Below, one piece after another: positions 41,410 through 49,279 of a DNA stretch of 64,000 nt. Origin of the DNA: Sulfuriferula sp047300855 (GTDB taxonomy: Bacteria > Pseudomonadota > Gammaproteobacteria > Burkholderiales > Sulfuriferulaceae); NCBI RefSeq assembly GCF_047300855.1, contig NZ_CP170197.1:1116001-1180000 (forward strand), read 5' to 3'. The notes under the pieces were generated by a model that was not told the DNA's origin, ran no database searches, and worked only from the letters and a program-made list of their open reading frames with translations. Positions within the stretch are counted from its first letter, which is position 1. Each line of letters starts with the position of its first letter. Both the position numbers and the translations under genes were made by a program.

Positions 41410-42792
41410 ATGTTACCCCCTGCTGCACTGGCGGATTTCACCACAGCGCTGTCTGCCGAGCGCGTCTTCACCGACGCGGCGACCCTGGCGCTGTACAGTC
41501 ACGACGAAACTCCCCGCTCCTGTTTGCCTGACGCGGTATTGTTTCCCGTCAGCCATGAACACGTCGCCGCGCTGATGCGCGTGGCGCTTGCCCACCATAT
41601 TGCGCTGGTGGCGCGCGGCGCAGGCTCGGGCAACGTGGGGGGTGCGCTGCCTGCCCCGGGTAGTGCGGTGGTGAGTTTCGAGTGCATGGACGCCATTCTT
41701 GAATTCAATCCAGCCGACCGCTACATGGTGGTGCAGCCCGGTGTGGTGACGGCGGACATCGAACTTGCCGCGCGTGCGCATGGCTTGTTCTACCCGCCTG
41801 ACCCGGGCAGTTCACCCTACTGCCAAATCGGCGGAAATCTGGCGATGAATGCAGCCGGACCGCGCGCAGTGAAATATGGCGTGACGCGCGACTATGTGCT
41901 GGGGCTGCGTGCCGTGGCCGGTAGCGGCGCGGAACTGCGTACCGGCTGCCGGACCACCAAGGGCGTGACCGGCTATGACCTCACGCGCCTGCTGGTGGGA
42001 TCGGAAGGCACGCTGGGGCTGATTACCGAAGCCACGCTCAAACTGTTACCCGCACCTGAAGCACGCGCCACTTTGCGTGTGTGTTATGCGACCAATCTGG
42101 ATGCGTGCGCCGCCGTGGCGCGGGTAATGAACCAGACGGTGGTGCCGTGCGCGCTGGAGTTCATGGATCAGCGTTCCCTTCTGGCGATCCAGGCGGCGGG
42201 TGCGGCGGCCGGCTTGCCTGACGGTACAGAGGCGTTGCTGATGGTGGAAGCCGATGGCGCTGCGAGCGATCTGCCGCGCCAGATCAGTGCGCTGAAAACC
42301 GCGCTGCAGGGCAATGGCATGCTCGAATTGCTAGAGGCGGACAATCCCGCAGAGGTTGCCCGATTGTGGCAGGCGCGCAGATCGCTGTCGCATGCGGTGA
42401 AGCGCATCGCACCGTTGAAAATCAATGAGGACGTGGTGGTCCCGGTATCGCGTCTGGCTGAACTGGTCGGCTATATTGACCGCTTGGCTGAGCGCCTTGC
42501 ATTGCCCATCGTCAGCTTTGGTCATGCAGGAAACGGCAATCTGCATGTCAATATCATGGTGAATCCGGCTGACTCGCAACAGATGAAAAATGCCCGGCTG
42601 GCTTTGCGGGAATTATTTTCCCAGGTATTGGAACTGGGCGGGACGTTGTCGGGCGAGCATGGTATCGGCAGTGAAAAGCGCGATTATGTCAGTATGGAGA
42701 TTAATGCGGCCAGTCTGGAAATGATGCGTTTAATCAAGGCGCAATTCGATCCGCAGGGCCTGCTCAACCCCGGAAAGCTCCTTCCACCGTGA
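41410..42792 (+). CDS. glcD: FAD-linked oxidase, GlcD/D-lactate dehydrogenase type
   Basis: The 460-residue enzyme has a PCMH-type FAD domain (VARGAGSGNVGGALPAPG, PPDPGSSPYCQIGGNLAMNAAGPRAVKYG, KGVTGYDLTRLLVGSEGTLGLITE) and a C-terminal FAD-oxidase domain with INEDVVVPVSRLAEL, SFGHAGNGNLHVNIM and SGEHGIGSEKR. These are the landmarks of GlcD and of D-lactate dehydrogenases that oxidise 2-hydroxy acids. The iron-sulfur partner GlcF and GlcE are not adjacent, so a single-subunit D-lactate dehydrogenase is also possible. ATG 41410 is preferred over GTG 41404. Its ribosome-binding site lies in an inverted repeat. Confidence 0.85.
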   Translation: MLPPAALADFTTALSAERVFTDAATLALYSHDETPRSCLPDAVLFPVSHEHVAALMRVALAHHIALVARGAGSGNVGGALPAPGSAVVSFECMDAILEFNPADRYMVVQPGVVTADIELAARAHGLFYPPDPGSSPYCQIGGNLAMNAAGPRAVKYGVTRDYVLGLRAVAGSGAELRTGCRTTKGVTGYDLTRLLVGSEGTLGLITEATLKLLPAPEARATLRVCYATNLDACAAVARVMNQTVVPCALEFMDQRSLLAIQAAGAAAGLPDGTEALLMVEADGAASDLPRQISALKTALQGNGMLELLEADNPAEVARLWQARRSLSHAVKRIAPLKINEDVVVPVSRLAELVGYIDRLAERLALPIVSFGHAGNGNLHVNIMVNPADSQQMKNARLALRELFSQVLELGGTLSGEHGIGSEKRDYVSMEINAASLEMMRLIKAQFDPQGLLNPGKLLPP

Positions 42793-42811
42793 AAATTGTT
42801 GCGGCAAACTG

Positions 42812-42840
42812 TTTACAATACCGCCGTGGCTCCATATAAT
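42812..42840 (+). promoter_or_regulatory. Sigma-70 promoter of the tRNA-Ala gene
   Basis: TTTACA (42812-42817) and a consensus TATAAT (42835-42840) are separated by 17 bases, with the tRNA beginning twelve bases after the -10 box. This is a near-ideal housekeeping promoter. Confidence 0.82.
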
Positions 42841-42851
42841 GCGCGTCTTTC

Positions 42852-42927
<76 letters not shown>

Positions 42928-42942
42928 GAAAAGTGGAGCCGA

Positions 42943-43122
42943 ATGCACAAAATTGGCATAGTGACGGTCTGGGCAGGTATCTTGATGAGCGTGCTTGGAT
43001 TGATTTTCGGTGCCATCGATTTGGTTGAATATGGTGAGCCGAGTATCTGGATGGCCATGATACCCGCAGGGTTCGCCCTGTTGTTGCTGGGTACAGTAGT
43101 AACGCAGTTTTCCGGAAAATAG
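42943..43122 (+). CDS. Small two-helix membrane protein between tRNA genes
   Basis: The 59-residue product MHKIGIVTV... has two membrane helices (VTVWAGILMSVLGLIFGAI and IWMAMIPAGFALLLLGTVV) joined by a short acidic loop, DLVEYGEPS. GTGGAG precedes the ATG at 42943. It starts 15 bases after tRNA-Ala, so it may be expressed by read-through from the tRNA promoter and released by processing. Family not recognised. Confidence 0.6.
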   Translation: MHKIGIVTVWAGILMSVLGLIFGAIDLVEYGEPSIWMAMIPAGFALLLLGTVVTQFSGK

Positions 43123-43150
43123 GAAACTGCTCGCGTCGAGTCGCACACAG

Positions 43151-43226
43151 GTCCCCATCGTCTAGAGGCCTAGGACACCGCCCTTTCACGGCGATAACAC
43201 GAGTTCGAATCTCGTTGGGGACGCCA
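43151..43226 (+). tRNA. tRNA-Glu (anticodon TTC)
   Basis: The 76-base cloverleaf has acceptor GTCCCCA/TGGGGAC, anticodon loop CTTTCAC (anticodon TTC), T loop GAGTTCGAATCTC and encoded CCA. It is the glutamate tRNA that also feeds tetrapyrrole synthesis in bacteria using the C5 pathway. Confidence 0.97.
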
Positions 43227-43232
43227 GTCTTG

Positions 43233-43263
43233 ACGGGCTGCAGCGATGCAGCCCGTTTGTTTT
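43233..43263 (+). terminator. Rho-independent terminator after tRNA-Glu
   Basis: ACGGGCTGCA-GCGA-TGCAGCCCGT is a perfect 10-bp stem with a GCGA loop, followed by TTGTTTT. Confidence 0.9.
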
Positions 43264-43287
43264 CCGATGCTTCGCCATTTGAAAATT

Positions 43288-43364
43288 GGAGTGGTAGTTC
43301 AGTTGGTTAGAATACCGGCCTGTCACGCCGGGGGTCGCGGGTTCGAGTCCCGTCCACTCCGCCA
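43288..43364 (+). tRNA. tRNA-Asp (anticodon GTC)
   Basis: The 77-base cloverleaf has acceptor GGAGTGG/CCACTCC, anticodon stem CCGGC/GCCGG around CTGTCAC (anticodon GTC), T arm CGGGTTCGAGTCCCG and encoded CCA. It follows a terminator, so it probably has its own promoter. Confidence 0.97.
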
Positions 43365-43370
43365 ACCATT

Positions 43371-43409
43371 AAAAAACCGCAAAATCACGCTGTGATCTTG
43401 CGGTTTTTT
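43371..43409 (+). terminator. Rho-independent terminator after tRNA-Asp
   Basis: AAAAAACCGCAA and TTGCGGTTTTTT pair around an inner ATCAC/GTGAT stem with a small bulge, giving a long AT-flanked hairpin that ends in a T-run. Confidence 0.88.
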
Positions 43410-43454
43410 ATTTTCCGCGCAGAGGTTTCCTCGGCGACGCGTTGATTGATGTGT

Positions 43455-43835
43455 TCAGATGATCCGGGCAGCCGCCAGAAACAGGCCGACCACGCATAAG
43501 AATCCGGCAGCCCACGCCGCCGAGCGCAGCGTGGCCAGGTTCGCGATGTAAAAGACACCATGCAGCAACCGTACTGTGACAAAGCCGAGGGCAAGCCAGT
43601 CGGTCAAAGCACATTGGCCGATCAATAGGTGTGCGGTAATAACGGCAGCTGCGAAGGGTGGAAACGCTTCGAACCCATTCAGATGAGCCCAATTCGAACG
43701 TTGACGCCAGCCTGTGGCACGCGCCAGATATTCGCGCGGCGCGCTATTGTCATAATCGCGGCCGAATTTCGCGATTACAGCGAATAGGTAGGGTATCAGC
43801 GCTGCAGCCAATATCATCCACAAGGCAATTGTCAT
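43455..43835 (-). CDS. MAPEG-family membrane protein
   Basis: The 126-residue product has four membrane helices and the MAPEG pattern: LARATGWRQRSNWAHLNGFEAFPPFAAAVITAHL followed by a helix with LGFVTVRLLHGVFYIANLATLRS. Eukaryotic MAPEG enzymes use glutathione; bacterial members of this length are poorly known. It stands alone between the tRNA-Asp terminator and pgi, with both flanks 45 to 126 bases away. Confidence 0.85.
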   Translation of the reverse strand: MTIALWMILAAALIPYLFAVIAKFGRDYDNSAPREYLARATGWRQRSNWAHLNGFEAFPPFAAAVITAHLLIGQCALTDWLALGFVTVRLLHGVFYIANLATLRSAAWAAGFLCVVGLFLAAARII

Positions 43836-43961
43836 CTGAGTCCCTTTTGTCGTCGTAACAGCGCAGTCTGCAAGCGCTTAATTCAATCCGACTTTATCAC
43901 CCTGTTCCCGAATTGTGGCAAGGAGGGGGCGAGCGTGGATTTCTCGAAGCCGCAATGGGCA

Positions 43962-45614
43962 TCAGGATGAATCCGCGCTTAATGCCTTGCAGGTGTTGAT
44001 CAGGCCGTTGGTCGAACTGTCGTGCTCGCTGACCTGGCCGGGGCTGACCAGTCCCTGTTCGATGGCCCCTGCCAGCTGCTTGCCCAGTTCCACGCCCCAC
44101 TGGTCGAACGAATTCACATCCCAGATCATGCCCTGCACGAATACCTTGTGCTCATACAGGGCGATCAGTGCGCCCAGGGTATGCGGGTCAAGTTTGCGGT
44201 AGAGCAGGGTATTGCTGGGACGATTGCCGGGAAATACCTTGTGCGGCAGCAGCGCCTTGATTTCAGCGTCATCCAGATGGGCGGCAGTGAGTTCGGCACG
44301 TACCTCGGCGCGAGTTTTTCCCAGCATCAATGCCTTGCTCTGGGCAAAACAGTTGGACAGCAGCACCTGATGCTGGTGATCGATCGGATTATGGGATTCG
44401 GCAGCTGCCAGAAAATCAGCAGGGATCAGCCGGGTGCCCTGGTGGATGAGCTGATAGAACGCGTGTTGGCCATTGGTGCCGGGCTCGCCCCAGATAATCG
44501 CACCGGTGGCATAGTGGACAGGTTTGCCCGCGCGCGTGACGCTCTTGCCGTTGCTCTCCATATCGAGTTGCTGGAGATAGGCGGGAAAGCGCGCCAGATA
44601 TTGATCGTAGGGCAGCACCACCTGGCTTTGCGCATCCCAGAAATTGTTGTACCAGATGCCCAGCAGCGCCATGATCACCGGCATGTTTTGCGCCAGCGGG
44701 GCGGTACGGAAATGCTGGTCCATGGCGAAAGCACCGTCGAGCAGCCTGGTAAAGTTGTCCATACCGATCATCAGCGCAACCGACAATCCCACCGCTGACC
44801 ACACCGAATAACGTCCGCCGACCCAGTCCCAGAAACCGAACATGTGGTCGGTATCGATACCAAAGGCGCGGACTTTTTCGGTATTCGTCGAGACTGCGAC
44901 GAAATGCCGGGCGATCGCTGCTTCGTCTTTCAAGGCAGCGAGCAGCCAGCGTCTGGCCGCCTGCGCGTTAAGCAGGGTCTCCGGCGTGCCGAAAGACTTC
45001 GAGGCGACGATAAACAGCGTGGTTTCGGGGTCCAGGCGGCGCAGGGTTTCACTGATATGGGTGGGATCCACATTGGAAACGAAATGCGGGGTAAGGCCTT
45101 TTTGCCAGTATGGCGTCAGCGCCTGGGTGACCATTACCGGGCCCAGGTCGGAGCCGCCGATGCCGATATTCACGATGTCGCTAATGCGCTTGCCGGTGTG
45201 GCCGCGCCATTTGCCGCTGCGCACTGCCTGGGTGAATTTTTTCATGCGTGCCAGCACTTTGAGCACATCCGGCATGACGTCTTCGCCATCCACAAACACC
45301 GGCTGCTCCGAGCGGTTGCGCAACGCAGTGTGGAGTACCGCACGGTGTTCGGTAAGATTGATTTCGACGCCGTCGAACATTGCCTCGATGGCCGTTTGCA
45401 GCGGACTGGTTCGCGCCAGCTTGATCAACTGCTTCATGGTATCCGGCGTGATGCGGTTTTTTGAGTAATCCAGCAGGATGCCTGCCGCATTGATTGAAAA
45501 GCGTTCGAAGCGTTTTTTATCCTTTGCGAACAGTTCGCGCAGGGATGTTTTGGCCAATGCTTTGCGTTGGGTCTTGAGTGCCTGCCAGGCAGGGGAGAGG
45601 GTAGGGTCAGACAT
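43962..45614 (-). CDS. pgi: Glucose-6-phosphate isomerase
   Basis: The 550-residue enzyme matches bacterial Pgi: DIVNIGIGGSDLGPVMV, FIVASKSFGTPETLLNA, WDWVGGRYSVWSAVGLS, the catalytic Glu region GKSVTRAG...GEPGTNGQHAFYQLIHQGT, and KVFVQGMIWDVNSFDQWGVELGK. It interconverts glucose 6-phosphate and fructose 6-phosphate. Start at 45614 (MSDPTLSP) is preferred to a frame beginning at 45662, which overlaps glgB. It lies 28 bases downstream of glgB in the same direction, so carbon flow to and from glycogen is grouped. Confidence 0.96.
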   Translation of the reverse strand: MSDPTLSPAWQALKTQRKALAKTSLRELFAKDKKRFERFSINAAGILLDYSKNRITPDTMKQLIKLARTSPLQTAIEAMFDGVEINLTEHRAVLHTALRNRSEQPVFVDGEDVMPDVLKVLARMKKFTQAVRSGKWRGHTGKRISDIVNIGIGGSDLGPVMVTQALTPYWQKGLTPHFVSNVDPTHISETLRRLDPETTLFIVASKSFGTPETLLNAQAARRWLLAALKDEAAIARHFVAVSTNTEKVRAFGIDTDHMFGFWDWVGGRYSVWSAVGLSVALMIGMDNFTRLLDGAFAMDQHFRTAPLAQNMPVIMALLGIWYNNFWDAQSQVVLPYDQYLARFPAYLQQLDMESNGKSVTRAGKPVHYATGAIIWGEPGTNGQHAFYQLIHQGTRLIPADFLAAAESHNPIDHQHQVLLSNCFAQSKALMLGKTRAEVRAELTAAHLDDAEIKALLPHKVFPGNRPSNTLLYRKLDPHTLGALIALYEHKVFVQGMIWDVNSFDQWGVELGKQLAGAIEQGLVSPGQVSEHDSSTNGLINTCKALSADSS

Positions 45615-45642
45615 TGCTATGTAGTCGCTCCAGCCAGGTGAA

Positions 45643-47853
45643 TTATTGCCGGTTATGCACAAGGATAACGCCAGCCAATGGCGGGACGGTCAGTGTTAGG
45701 GATGCGGGGTATCCCATCCATGCTGCGGCGTCGGCCAGCAGACCGGCGCCGTTGCCCGCATTGCTGCCGCCGAAGTATATTGAATCACTGTTAAATATTT
45801 CTGAATATGAACCGGTTTGCGGCACACCAATGCGATAGTTGGTGCGCAGCACCGGGGTAAAGTTCAACACGACGATGACGTACGAGCCGTCGCCGGCATA
45901 GCGTACATAGCTCAATACGGATTGTTCCGCGTCATGGCAATCGATCCAGGCGAAACCGTTCGCCGCGAAGTCCAGCTGATGCAATGCCGGGGTGTCGCGG
46001 TACAGGTGATTGATGTCACGCACCAGTTTTTTGACGCTGTCGTGCCAGTGACTTTGCAGCAGACTCCAGTCCAGTTCCCAGCCTGAATCCCACTCGCGCC
46101 CTTGCGCAAATTCGTTGCCCATGAAGTTGAGCTTTTTCCCTGGGGTGGTCATTTGGTAAGTAAATAGCAGGCGCAGATTGGCGAATTGTTGCCAGGCATC
46201 CCCCGGCATTTTGCCGATCAGCGAGCCTTTGCCGTGTACCACTTCATCGTGCGAGAACGGCAGCATGAAATTCTCGGTATAGGCATACAGCTGGCCAAAG
46301 GTAAGCTTCTCGTGGTGATGCTTGCGATGCACCGGATCGTGGCGAATATAGGTCAGGGTGTCATTCATCCAGCCCATGTTCCATTTCATCGAGAAACCCA
46401 GTCCACCCAGATACACCGGTCGGGACACCATCGGCCACGAGGTGGATTCTTCCGCCAGCGTCAGTGCACCGGGGAAAGCGTCGTGCACCATGATATTCAA
46501 CGCGCGCAAAAATTCGATGGCCTCCAGGTTTTCGCGCCCGCCGAACTTGTTGGGCAACCATTCGCCTGCTTCGCGTGAATAGTCGAGATAGAGCATTGAC
46601 GCTACCGCATCAACGCGCAGGCCATCGAAGTGGAACTCGCCCAGCCAGTAGTGCGCGCTGGAGAGCAGGAAGCTTTTCACCTCGTTGCGGCCATAATTGA
46701 AAATATAGGTGCCCCAGTCCTGATGGAAGCCGATACGCGGGTCTTCATGTTCATACAGGGCTGTACCGTCAAAGCGCGCCAGCGCAAAAGCGTCTTGCGG
46801 GAAATGCGCGGGCACCCAGTCCAGCAATACCCCCAGTCCGGCCTGGTGACTGGTATCGATGAAGTGGCGCAGGTCATCCGCACTGCCGAAGCGGCTGGTC
46901 GGCGCAAAGTAGCCGGTGGCTTGATAACCCCAGGATTCATCCAGAGGGTGCTCGTTGATCGGCATCAACTCGATATGGGTATAGCCCATGCCGAGTACGT
47001 AGGGAACGAGGTGCTCGGCCAGTTCGCGATAGGTGTAAAAGCGACCGTCAGGGTGGCGTCGCCACGAACCGGCATGGATTTCGTAGACGTTCATCGGCGC
47101 CTGCAGCCAGTTGCGCTCACCGCGCGTGGTCAGCCAGCGCGCGTCGTTCCAGGTATGGCTGGAAACCGGTGCCACGCGCGAGGCAGTGCCGGGGCGCAGT
47201 TCGGCAAACTGCGCGTAAGGGTCGCTTTTCAACAGCAACTGGCCGCTATGGCGGTTGTGTATCTCATATTTGTAATGTGCGCCTGCAATGATGTCGGGAA
47301 TGAACAATTCCCACACCCCGGAATCGCCATGCGCACGCATCGGGTGCTTGCGCCCGTCCCAGTGGTTGAAGTCCCCCACTACCGAGACACGGTCTGCGTT
47401 GGGCGCCCACAACGCAAAGCGCACCCCGTCTACTTCATCCACGCGGCATGGCTGGCTTCCCAGCATTTGATAAGCTTGATTTAGCCGGCCTTCATTGAAC
47501 AGGTACAGATCGTGCTCAGTGAGCTGGAGAGGGAAGGCGTAAGGGTCATGATCGACAATTTCACCGTTGGGATAAGTGCGGCGTATGCGATAAGGATGAA
47601 CCGGTGCAACCACCCCATGCCATTCAAATACGCCGCGTATATCCACACGTTGCAACTCGGTTTCGGCACCATTGACGAGCAGGAACATGGATAAGGCATC
47701 CGGATCGTATACACGGATTACCCATCCGGCATCCAATTGGTGCGGCCCGAGCAATTCGCACGGATTATGTGCATGCCCGCCGGTGAGGGCGTCAAACTGG
47801 GGAAGTGTACGGGCAGCGCTAGCAATATTAGCCACGGGCAGGTTGGGGGTCAT
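45643..47853 (-). CDS. glgB: 1,4-alpha-glucan (glycogen) branching enzyme
   Basis: The 736-residue GH13 enzyme has N-terminal carbohydrate-binding regions (to about 230, with LWAPNADRVSVVGDFNHWDG), the catalytic barrel with GYTHIELMPINEHP, DWVPAHFP, GLRVDAVASMLYLDY (nucleophile Asp), LAEESTSWP (acid Glu) and FPFSHDEVVHGKGS-like LPFSHDEVVHGKGS, and the C-terminal sheet. It makes alpha-1,6 branches. ATG 47853 is used; an upstream ATG at 47898 overlaps a likely -10 box (TATAAT on this strand at 47893-47888). It is divergent from glgC. Confidence 0.95.
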   Translation of the reverse strand: MTPNLPVANIASAARTLPQFDALTGGHAHNPCELLGPHQLDAGWVIRVYDPDALSMFLLVNGAETELQRVDIRGVFEWHGVVAPVHPYRIRRTYPNGEIVDHDPYAFPLQLTEHDLYLFNEGRLNQAYQMLGSQPCRVDEVDGVRFALWAPNADRVSVVGDFNHWDGRKHPMRAHGDSGVWELFIPDIIAGAHYKYEIHNRHSGQLLLKSDPYAQFAELRPGTASRVAPVSSHTWNDARWLTTRGERNWLQAPMNVYEIHAGSWRRHPDGRFYTYRELAEHLVPYVLGMGYTHIELMPINEHPLDESWGYQATGYFAPTSRFGSADDLRHFIDTSHQAGLGVLLDWVPAHFPQDAFALARFDGTALYEHEDPRIGFHQDWGTYIFNYGRNEVKSFLLSSAHYWLGEFHFDGLRVDAVASMLYLDYSREAGEWLPNKFGGRENLEAIEFLRALNIMVHDAFPGALTLAEESTSWPMVSRPVYLGGLGFSMKWNMGWMNDTLTYIRHDPVHRKHHHEKLTFGQLYAYTENFMLPFSHDEVVHGKGSLIGKMPGDAWQQFANLRLLFTYQMTTPGKKLNFMGNEFAQGREWDSGWELDWSLLQSHWHDSVKKLVRDINHLYRDTPALHQLDFAANGFAWIDCHDAEQSVLSYVRYAGDGSYVIVVLNFTPVLRTNYRIGVPQTGSYSEIFNSDSIYFGGSNAGNGAGLLADAAAWMGYPASLTLTVPPLAGVILVHNRQ

Positions 47854-47887
47854 GGGCGGACTGTATCGGCGTTCATTGGTGTGGGCT

Positions 47888-47893
47888 ATTATA
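47888..47893 (-). promoter_or_regulatory. Possible -10 element of glgB
   Basis: TATAAT on the minus strand lies 35 bases upstream of the chosen glgB start. No good -35 box is visible 17 bases further up, so activator dependence or chance is possible. Confidence 0.35.
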
Positions 47894-47948
47894 GCCATGA
47901 GGGGATCGTAATCATTCGATCAACAATAAAGCAAAAAAGGAGCCTGTC

Positions 47949-49232
47949 TTGCAAAAAGATTTTCCGCGTTTTGTCAGTCGCCTTACTAAAAATACTGTGG
48001 CGCTGATCCTTGCAGGGGGGCGTGGTTCCCGCCTGAAACAATTAACCGACTGGCGCGCCAAGCCCGCCGTGCCATTCGGAGGCAAGTTCCGCATTATCGA
48101 CTTTCCGTTATCCAATTGCCTCAATTCCGGTATCCGTCGCATCGGGGTACTGACGCAGTATAAGGCACACTCGATGATCAAACACATCCAGCGTGGCTGG
48201 GGGTTTTTGCGCGGCGAGTTCAACGAATTCATCGAACTGTTGCCAGCGCAGCAGCGGATCTCGGAACTGAATTGGTACAAGGGTACCGCAGATGCCGTGT
48301 TTCAGAACATGGACATTGTGCGGAACCACGAGCCGGATCATGTGCTGATTCTGGCCGGCGATCATATTTACAAAATGGATTATGGAGAAATGCTGGCCTG
48401 CCATGTCAGCCATGCCGCCGATATGACGATGGCATGTATCGAAGTGCCGATAGAACAGGCCCACGCGTTTGGTGTCATGACCGTGGGGGAAGACGGACGT
48501 GTGGTGGATTTCACTGAAAAACCAACGGAAAATCCCGCTACCATTCCCGGAAACCCGGAGCGGGTACTGGCCTCCATGGGTATATATGTGTTCAACGCCA
48601 GCTTTCTTTACGAACAACTGATTCGCGACGCGGACGATCCCCATTCAGACCATGATTTCGGCCACAATATCATTCCCTATTTAATCTCGCGCTACCGTGT
48701 CTATGCGCACAGTTTCAAAGACAGCTGCATCGGCAGCTTACCCGGTGGTGAACCCTATTGGCGTGATGTAGGTACTGTAGAAGCCTATTGGTCGGCCAAT
48801 CTGGATCTGGCCAAAATCACACCCGAGCTCGATTTATATGACACGCACTGGCCTATCTGGACCTATCAGGAACAGTTGCCGCCAGCCAAATTCGTATTCG
48901 ACGAGGAAGAGAGACGCGGTATAGCCATGGATAGCACTGTGTCGGGTGGCTGCATTATCAGCGGTGCCACGGTGCGGCGCTCGGTGCTGTTTTCCAATGT
49001 CCAGATCAACAGCTTCGCTACGGTGGAAGACGCGGTGATACTGCCGGACGTTGATATTGGTCGGCATGCCTATTTGCGTCGCTGTGTGATCGATAAGGGC
49101 TGCAAGATACCTGAGCGCATGGTGGCGGGCGTAGATCGCGCGGAAGACGAACGGCGTTTTCATGTGACCGAAAACGGCATCACGCTGATTACACCGGACA
49201 TGCTCGGCCAGTACCCGCACCAGATCCGTTAG
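47949..49232 (+). CDS. glgC: Glucose-1-phosphate adenylyltransferase
   Basis: The 427-residue enzyme makes ADP-glucose, the glycosyl donor for glycogen. Motifs are complete: ALILAGGRGSRLKQLTDWRAKPAVPFGGKFRIIDFPLSNC at the N-terminus, HVLILAGDHIYKMDYGEML, FTEKP, SMGIYVFNASFL and a C-terminal left-handed beta-helix with the allosteric site. The start is TTG at 47949, preceded by AAAGGAG at ideal spacing. The rare start codon may limit synthesis. It is divergent from glgB with 95 bases between the two starts. Confidence 0.95.
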   Translation: MQKDFPRFVSRLTKNTVALILAGGRGSRLKQLTDWRAKPAVPFGGKFRIIDFPLSNCLNSGIRRIGVLTQYKAHSMIKHIQRGWGFLRGEFNEFIELLPAQQRISELNWYKGTADAVFQNMDIVRNHEPDHVLILAGDHIYKMDYGEMLACHVSHAADMTMACIEVPIEQAHAFGVMTVGEDGRVVDFTEKPTENPATIPGNPERVLASMGIYVFNASFLYEQLIRDADDPHSDHDFGHNIIPYLISRYRVYAHSFKDSCIGSLPGGEPYWRDVGTVEAYWSANLDLAKITPELDLYDTHWPIWTYQEQLPPAKFVFDEEERRGIAMDSTVSGGCIISGATVRRSVLFSNVQINSFATVEDAVILPDVDIGRHAYLRRCVIDKGCKIPERMVAGVDRAEDERRFHVTENGITLITPDMLGQYPHQIR

Positions 49233-49279
49233 ACGCAATTCGAAACTGGCAGTGCAATGGTTTTTTTCAGGGTTTGTTT

